The notes below the pieces were generated by a model, which saw only the letters and a list, made by a program, of their open reading frames with translations, was not told the origin of the DNA and ran no database searches. A program made the translations under genes and the position numbers. From the NCBI RefSeq assembly GCF_003259225.1, contig NZ_QHJF01000003.1, positions 62,001 through 126,000 on the forward strand: 64,000 nt of DNA, written 5' to 3'. Positions 60,977 through 64,000 of this stretch are shown one piece after another (the stretch's first letter is position 1; the number at the start of each line of letters is the position of its first letter). Source of the DNA: Marinomonas arctica. Lineage in GTDB: Bacteria; Pseudomonadota; Gammaproteobacteria; Pseudomonadales; Marinomonadaceae.

Positions 60977-61039
60977 CAAAGCAAATGACATTCTTCCTCG
61001 AAACTATCGCCTACCTCGTTTGAATGTCATTGTGCTTTG
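60977..61039. repeat. Long hairpin between the convergent haemoglobin and norR genes
   Basis: CAAAGCA-AATGACATTC pairs with GAATGTCATT-G-TGCTTTG: 17 pairs with one bulged base, around a 28-base loop. It lies between two stop codons. No T-run follows, so its role as terminator, RNA-stability element or small-RNA remnant is open. Confidence 0.6.
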
Positions 61040-61060
61040 AATAACTTCATTCAGGTGTTT

Positions 61061-62656
61061 TTAAATGCGTACTTCTTTAGCAATGACAATCCCTAAGCGT
61101 TTTGCCAAGCGGGCTAGGTTGGCGCGGTCCATAGACAGCTGTTGAGCGGCTTTGCTCCAGTTGCCACCATTGATTTCTAATGCTTTGCAAATTAACTCTC
61201 GTTGATAAGTCTCTGTTTCTAAACGTAAATCGATTGATGTGTGTTTTTCTAAGCGCGGCGGCGCTAGCTCGTTTTTCTGTCTCTTTTCTTGGGTACTATT
61301 GTCGATCTGTAACCCTGTTAAATGCGCCGATGAAATAACGGTAATCCCTGTTGCATTGTCTGATTTAGCGCTTTCTGCCTTAGAACTCTCTGCCTTAGAG
61401 AAAAGCGCAGCACGGGAAATGACGTGCTCTAGCTCTCGAACATTCCCAGGCCAGTGATACGCCTCTAATAATTCGATGGCTGATGCGGATAACGTCAGTT
61501 GTTGCAGGCCTAATTTACGGCGGAAGCGCTCAGCAAAAAATCCCGCTAACAAGGGCACATCGCCTTGTCGTTCTCGTAACGGCGGAACTTGGATTGGAAA
61601 AACACTAAGGCGATGGAATAAGTCAGCACGAAAACGATTGTCTGCCACTTCGGTTTCTAAATGTCGGTTGGTTGCCGCAATGATGCGCACGTTTACCTTG
61701 CGGATTTGATCTTTGCCGACCGCTTGGATTTCTTGGTTTTGAATCGCTCTGAGCAAGGTGCCTTGCACTTCTAAAGGCAGCTCACCAATTTCATCTAAAA
61801 ACAAAGTGCCGCCATCCGCCAGTAAAAATTTTCCCTGACGATCCCGATCCGCGCCAGTAAAAGCGCCTTTTACATGACCAAATAACTCACTTTCAATAAG
61901 ATGATGAGGAATCGCCGCGCAATTCACATACACCATAGGCGCATCAAAGCGTGATGATTTGTCATGTAACATCCGTGCCACCAGCTCTTTACCTACCCCC
62001 GTTTCCCCTTCGATCAAGATAGAAAAGTCTGACGGTGCGACCAGATTAATCGACTGCTTGAGGTCTTGCATGGCCTTGCTTTGACCAATCATTTCATGGC
62101 TTTGCTCTGCGATGACTTTTAATACGTTTTGGGCGTGTTGCGACTGATTTTCTAAACGCTCCATCAAGATCGCGGTATTCAGCGTCATAGCTGCCATGGT
62201 GCCAATGATTTCCAACGCGCGGGCGTCGATATTATCAAACACGCCCGGCAGGATGCTGTCTAATGTCACCACGCCAATCAATTTGCCTTCCAAATACAGC
62301 GGCACACCCATACAAGAATGCACAGGCAAATTCTCGTCATGACCTAACACCATGCCATCGTAAGGGTCGGGAAGAGGGGAGTCAGCAGGAAAGCGAACCG
62401 GATAATGCCCCGCACAAATGGCTTTTAATCGGGGCTGCTCTTCAATAATAAAGCGTCGCCCCATTAGATCTTCCGATAAACCACGCTGAGCCAGCGGCGT
62501 CAGCACGCCATTACTGTGAAACAACAAGACCACCGCATCGCAGTTGATCGTTGCCCGCACCGCGTACACCAATTGCTCAAAGCGATTAGGTTGCGTTACG
62601 GCGCTGGCAAGGTCGAGGGCAAAGCTCAACAAAGCATTATTAGAAACCTGATTCAT
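61061..62656 (-). CDS. norR: Nitric-oxide-responsive sigma-54 activator
   Basis: The three-domain regulator has an N-terminal GAF domain with the iron-binding landmarks of NorR (SPLPDPYDGM, PVHSCMGVPLY, GVVTLDSI). The AAA+ domain carries Walker A GETGVGKE, GAFTGA for sigma-54 contact and LFLDEIGELP. A C-terminal Fis-type helix-turn-helix follows (NWSKAAQQLSMDRANLARLAKRLGI). NO bound at the GAF iron releases ATPase activity, turning on sigma-54 promoters. A Glu/Lys/Ser repeat (SKAESSKAESAKSDN) forms an unusual linker after the AAA+ domain. The frame opens at 62713; ATG 62656 (531 aa) fits family length. ATG 62689 is an alternative but abuts a NorR site. Confidence 0.93.
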   Translation of the reverse strand: MNQVSNNALLSFALDLASAVTQPNRFEQLVYAVRATINCDAVVLLFHSNGVLTPLAQRGLSEDLMGRRFIIEEQPRLKAICAGHYPVRFPADSPLPDPYDGMVLGHDENLPVHSCMGVPLYLEGKLIGVVTLDSILPGVFDNIDARALEIIGTMAAMTLNTAILMERLENQSQHAQNVLKVIAEQSHEMIGQSKAMQDLKQSINLVAPSDFSILIEGETGVGKELVARMLHDKSSRFDAPMVYVNCAAIPHHLIESELFGHVKGAFTGADRDRQGKFLLADGGTLFLDEIGELPLEVQGTLLRAIQNQEIQAVGKDQIRKVNVRIIAATNRHLETEVADNRFRADLFHRLSVFPIQVPPLRERQGDVPLLAGFFAERFRRKLGLQQLTLSASAIELLEAYHWPGNVRELEHVISRAALFSKAESSKAESAKSDNATGITVISSAHLTGLQIDNSTQEKRQKNELAPPRLEKHTSIDLRLETETYQRELICKALEINGGNWSKAAQQLSMDRANLARLAKRLGIVIAKEVRI

Positions 62657-62689
62657 GATGATCGACTCATAGGACGAATGACTGTTCAT

Positions 62690-62700
62690 GTCAATTTGAC
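62690..62700. promoter_or_regulatory. NorR-type binding site 1
   Basis: GTCAATTTGAC is a palindrome of the GT-N7-AC type bound by NorR. It lies about 100 bases upstream of the sigma-54 promoter of hmp, a usual enhancer distance. Confidence 0.7.
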
Positions 62701-62731
62701 TCAAAGATATCATATAGACTTTTATATTAGC

Positions 62732-62746
62732 GAGTCATATTGACTC
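62732..62746. promoter_or_regulatory. NorR-type binding site 2
   Basis: GAGTCATATTGACTC is a perfect palindrome containing GT-N7-AC. Its centre is 44 bases from site 1. NorR usually uses three sites in E. coli; only two are evident here. Confidence 0.72.
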
Positions 62747-62796
62747 TTAAATAGTTGAAATAAAAATAAACCATTGATTTTATTAGAAATTTCAAG

Positions 62797-62813
62797 TTGG
62801 CACGGACTTCGCT
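62797..62813 (+). promoter_or_regulatory. Sigma-54 promoter of hmp
   Basis: TTGGCACGGACTTCGCT has the invariant GG and GC elements exactly 10 bases apart and matches TTGGCACG at -24. It lies 50 bases before the hmp ATG and downstream of two NorR sites. Confidence 0.9.
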
Positions 62814-62862
62814 ATAGAGAAGATAACCCGATTTTATTCACCTAGGTCAAAAGGATACAAGC

Positions 62863-64000
62863 ATGTTATCTCAACAACATATAGACACAGTCAAAGCCAC
62901 GATTCCCTTATTAGCGTCCGCTGGCCCGGCTATTACCGAACATTTTTATCAGCGTATGTTTGCTCACAATCCGGAGCTAAAACACGTGTTTAACATGACC
63001 CACCAAAGAACGGGCGGTCAGCCTGCGGCTTTGTTCAATGCCATCGCCGCTTACGCGACACACATCGATAACCTCGAGGTATTAACTGGCGCTGTGATGC
63101 GCATTGCCCATAAACACACCAGTTTTAATATTCAACCAGATCAATACGACATTGTTGGCCACCACCTGATTGAAACCTTACGTGAACTCGCCCCAGATGC
63201 TTTTACCCAAGACGTAGAAGAAGCTTGGGTAGCGGCTTATGGACAACTAGCGGATATCTTTATCAAAGTCGAAGGTGATCTGTATGCCGAACGTGCCGCG
63301 CAACAGGGCGGTTGGAAAGATTTTCGTCGCTTCCGTGTTGCCTCCAAAACACCAGAATCCGACTTGGTCACCAGCTTTGTGTTTGAGCCTGTCGATGGTG
63401 GCGCGGTAATCGGCTACCAACCCGGCCAATATCTGGGCGTTAAGTTACACCCAAAAGGCAATGAGTTCGATGAGATACGTCAATACTCGTTGTCCACCAC
63501 GCCAAATGGCAAACACTATCGCATCAGCGTCAAACGTGAAGGTGCAGGCGATATCAAGGGCGTTATGTCGAATTACCTGCACGATCACCTAAACGTGGGC
63601 GATGAAATCGAAGCCATGCCACCTGCCGGTGATTTCGTATTCAAAGACAAGCAAACGCCCGTCGTACTGATTTCTGGTGGCGTTGGCTTAACCCCCATGC
63701 AAGCCATATTGGATACACTCGCCAAGCAGCAATATAGCCACCCAGTCAGCTATTTACACGCTTGTGCGCACCAAGGCCAGCATTCCTTCAAAGAGCACGT
63801 GAACAGTTTGAAAGGACAACTGAATTTGTCCGTTCACACTTGGTACGAGCAAGCTGACAATGAAGAAGAAGGCGTGTTAAACGGCATGATGCAATTAGAA
63901 GCAATAAAAGACAGCTTACCGCTGACGGATGGCGAGTTTTACTTATGTGGACCCGTTGGCTTCATGATGTTTGTCAAACAGCAACTACTCACCCTAGGCG
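62863..64000 (+). CDS. hmp: Flavohaemoglobin, nitric oxide dioxygenase (3' end beyond window)
   Basis: The frame runs off the window after about 379 codons, so only the last residues are missing. An N-terminal globin (MLSQQHIDTVKATIPLLASAGPAITEHFYQRMF, proximal His in MRIAHKHTSFNI) is followed by the FAD domain with RQYSLSTTP (~residues 206-214) and the NAD domain with ISGGVGLTPM and YLCGPVGFM. Hmp converts NO with oxygen to nitrate using NAD(P)H. GGATA precedes the ATG. A sigma-54 promoter and NorR sites upstream, with norR divergent, show it is switched on by NO. Confidence 0.95.
   Translation, partial: MLSQQHIDTVKATIPLLASAGPAITEHFYQRMFAHNPELKHVFNMTHQRTGGQPAALFNAIAAYATHIDNLEVLTGAVMRIAHKHTSFNIQPDQYDIVGHHLIETLRELAPDAFTQDVEEAWVAAYGQLADIFIKVEGDLYAERAAQQGGWKDFRRFRVASKTPESDLVTSFVFEPVDGGAVIGYQPGQYLGVKLHPKGNEFDEIRQYSLSTTPNGKHYRISVKREGAGDIKGVMSNYLHDHLNVGDEIEAMPPAGDFVFKDKQTPVVLISGGVGLTPMQAILDTLAKQQYSHPVSYLHACAHQGQHSFKEHVNSLKGQLNLSVHTWYEQADNEEEGVLNGMMQLEAIKDSLPLTDGEFYLCGPVGFMMFVKQQLLTLG

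Noticed and set aside
1..64000. CRISPR arrays, tRNA or rRNA genes, prophage or insertion sequences
   Set aside because: No regularly spaced direct repeats, cloverleaf patterns, rRNA segments, transposase or phage structural genes were noticed by eye; a covariance-model scan would be needed to exclude small RNAs.

Overview
The window looks like chromosomal DNA of a marine gammaproteobacterium of the Oceanospirillales type. Marinomonas or a close relative is my best guess. This rests on gene content (an amphibactin-like siderophore locus, cyoABCDE quinol oxidase, a Dld-II/LldR pair, NorR/Hmp), moderate base composition and enterobacterial-type Fur, NorR and GntR operators. No rRNA or tRNA gene, CRISPR array, prophage or recognisable insertion sequence was seen, and the taxonomy is inference.

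Bases 1-33052 are dominated by iron acquisition. After the tail of a dipeptide ABC ATPase gene come an MFS exporter, an AraC-family regulator, a divergent DcaP-like porin, a DUF1456 gene and a membrane acyltransferase. A FhuC-D-B ferric-hydroxamate importer follows. Next are a PvdE/SyrD-like exporter, an MbtH protein and two giant non-ribosomal peptide synthetases (3591 and 1793 aa), all under a near-perfect Fur box. A second Fur-controlled unit holds a TonB-dependent receptor, an N5-hydroxyornithine acetyltransferase and an ornithine N5-monooxygenase. The NRPS order is Cstart-A-T-E / C-A-T / C-A-T / C-A-T-E-TE. The binding-pocket residues read Orn-derivative, Orn-derivative, Ser, Orn-derivative. 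With the hydroxylase and acetylase, this predicts fatty acyl-(D)AcOHOrn-AcOHOrn-Ser-(D)AcOHOrn, the known amphibactin head group.

Bases 33240-41521 hold housekeeping and accessory genes: a YdjA nitroreductase, RsmC rRNA methyltransferase, a gamma-glutamylcyclotransferase-like protein, an EmrAB efflux pump with its MarR regulator, an SDR oxidoreductase and a secreted tannase/feruloyl esterase. Bases 41728-46655 are cyoABCDE read leftwards; CyoA carries an unusual His/Met-rich tail. Bases 46813-53580 hold a small membrane protein, a MocR regulator divergent from a flavin-binding protein, an AGCS sodium/amino-acid symporter, a DUF2798 protein, a LysR regulator and a TSUP permease.

Bases 53624-54428 are the least explained part. 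An AT-rich orphan gene with a PD-(D/E)XK-like signature is flanked by two inverted hairpin elements. They share a core, but their 14-bp arms differ in sequence and each remains perfectly self-complementary. Next come Dld-II D-lactate dehydrogenase and LldR, divergent across two PdhR/LldR-type operators, then a REP/BIME repeat block, a MATE transporter and a 235-bp cluster of DnaA boxes. The window ends in a nitric-oxide defence region: a small membrane protein, a group II truncated haemoglobin, NorR, and the start of hmp behind a textbook sigma-54 promoter.
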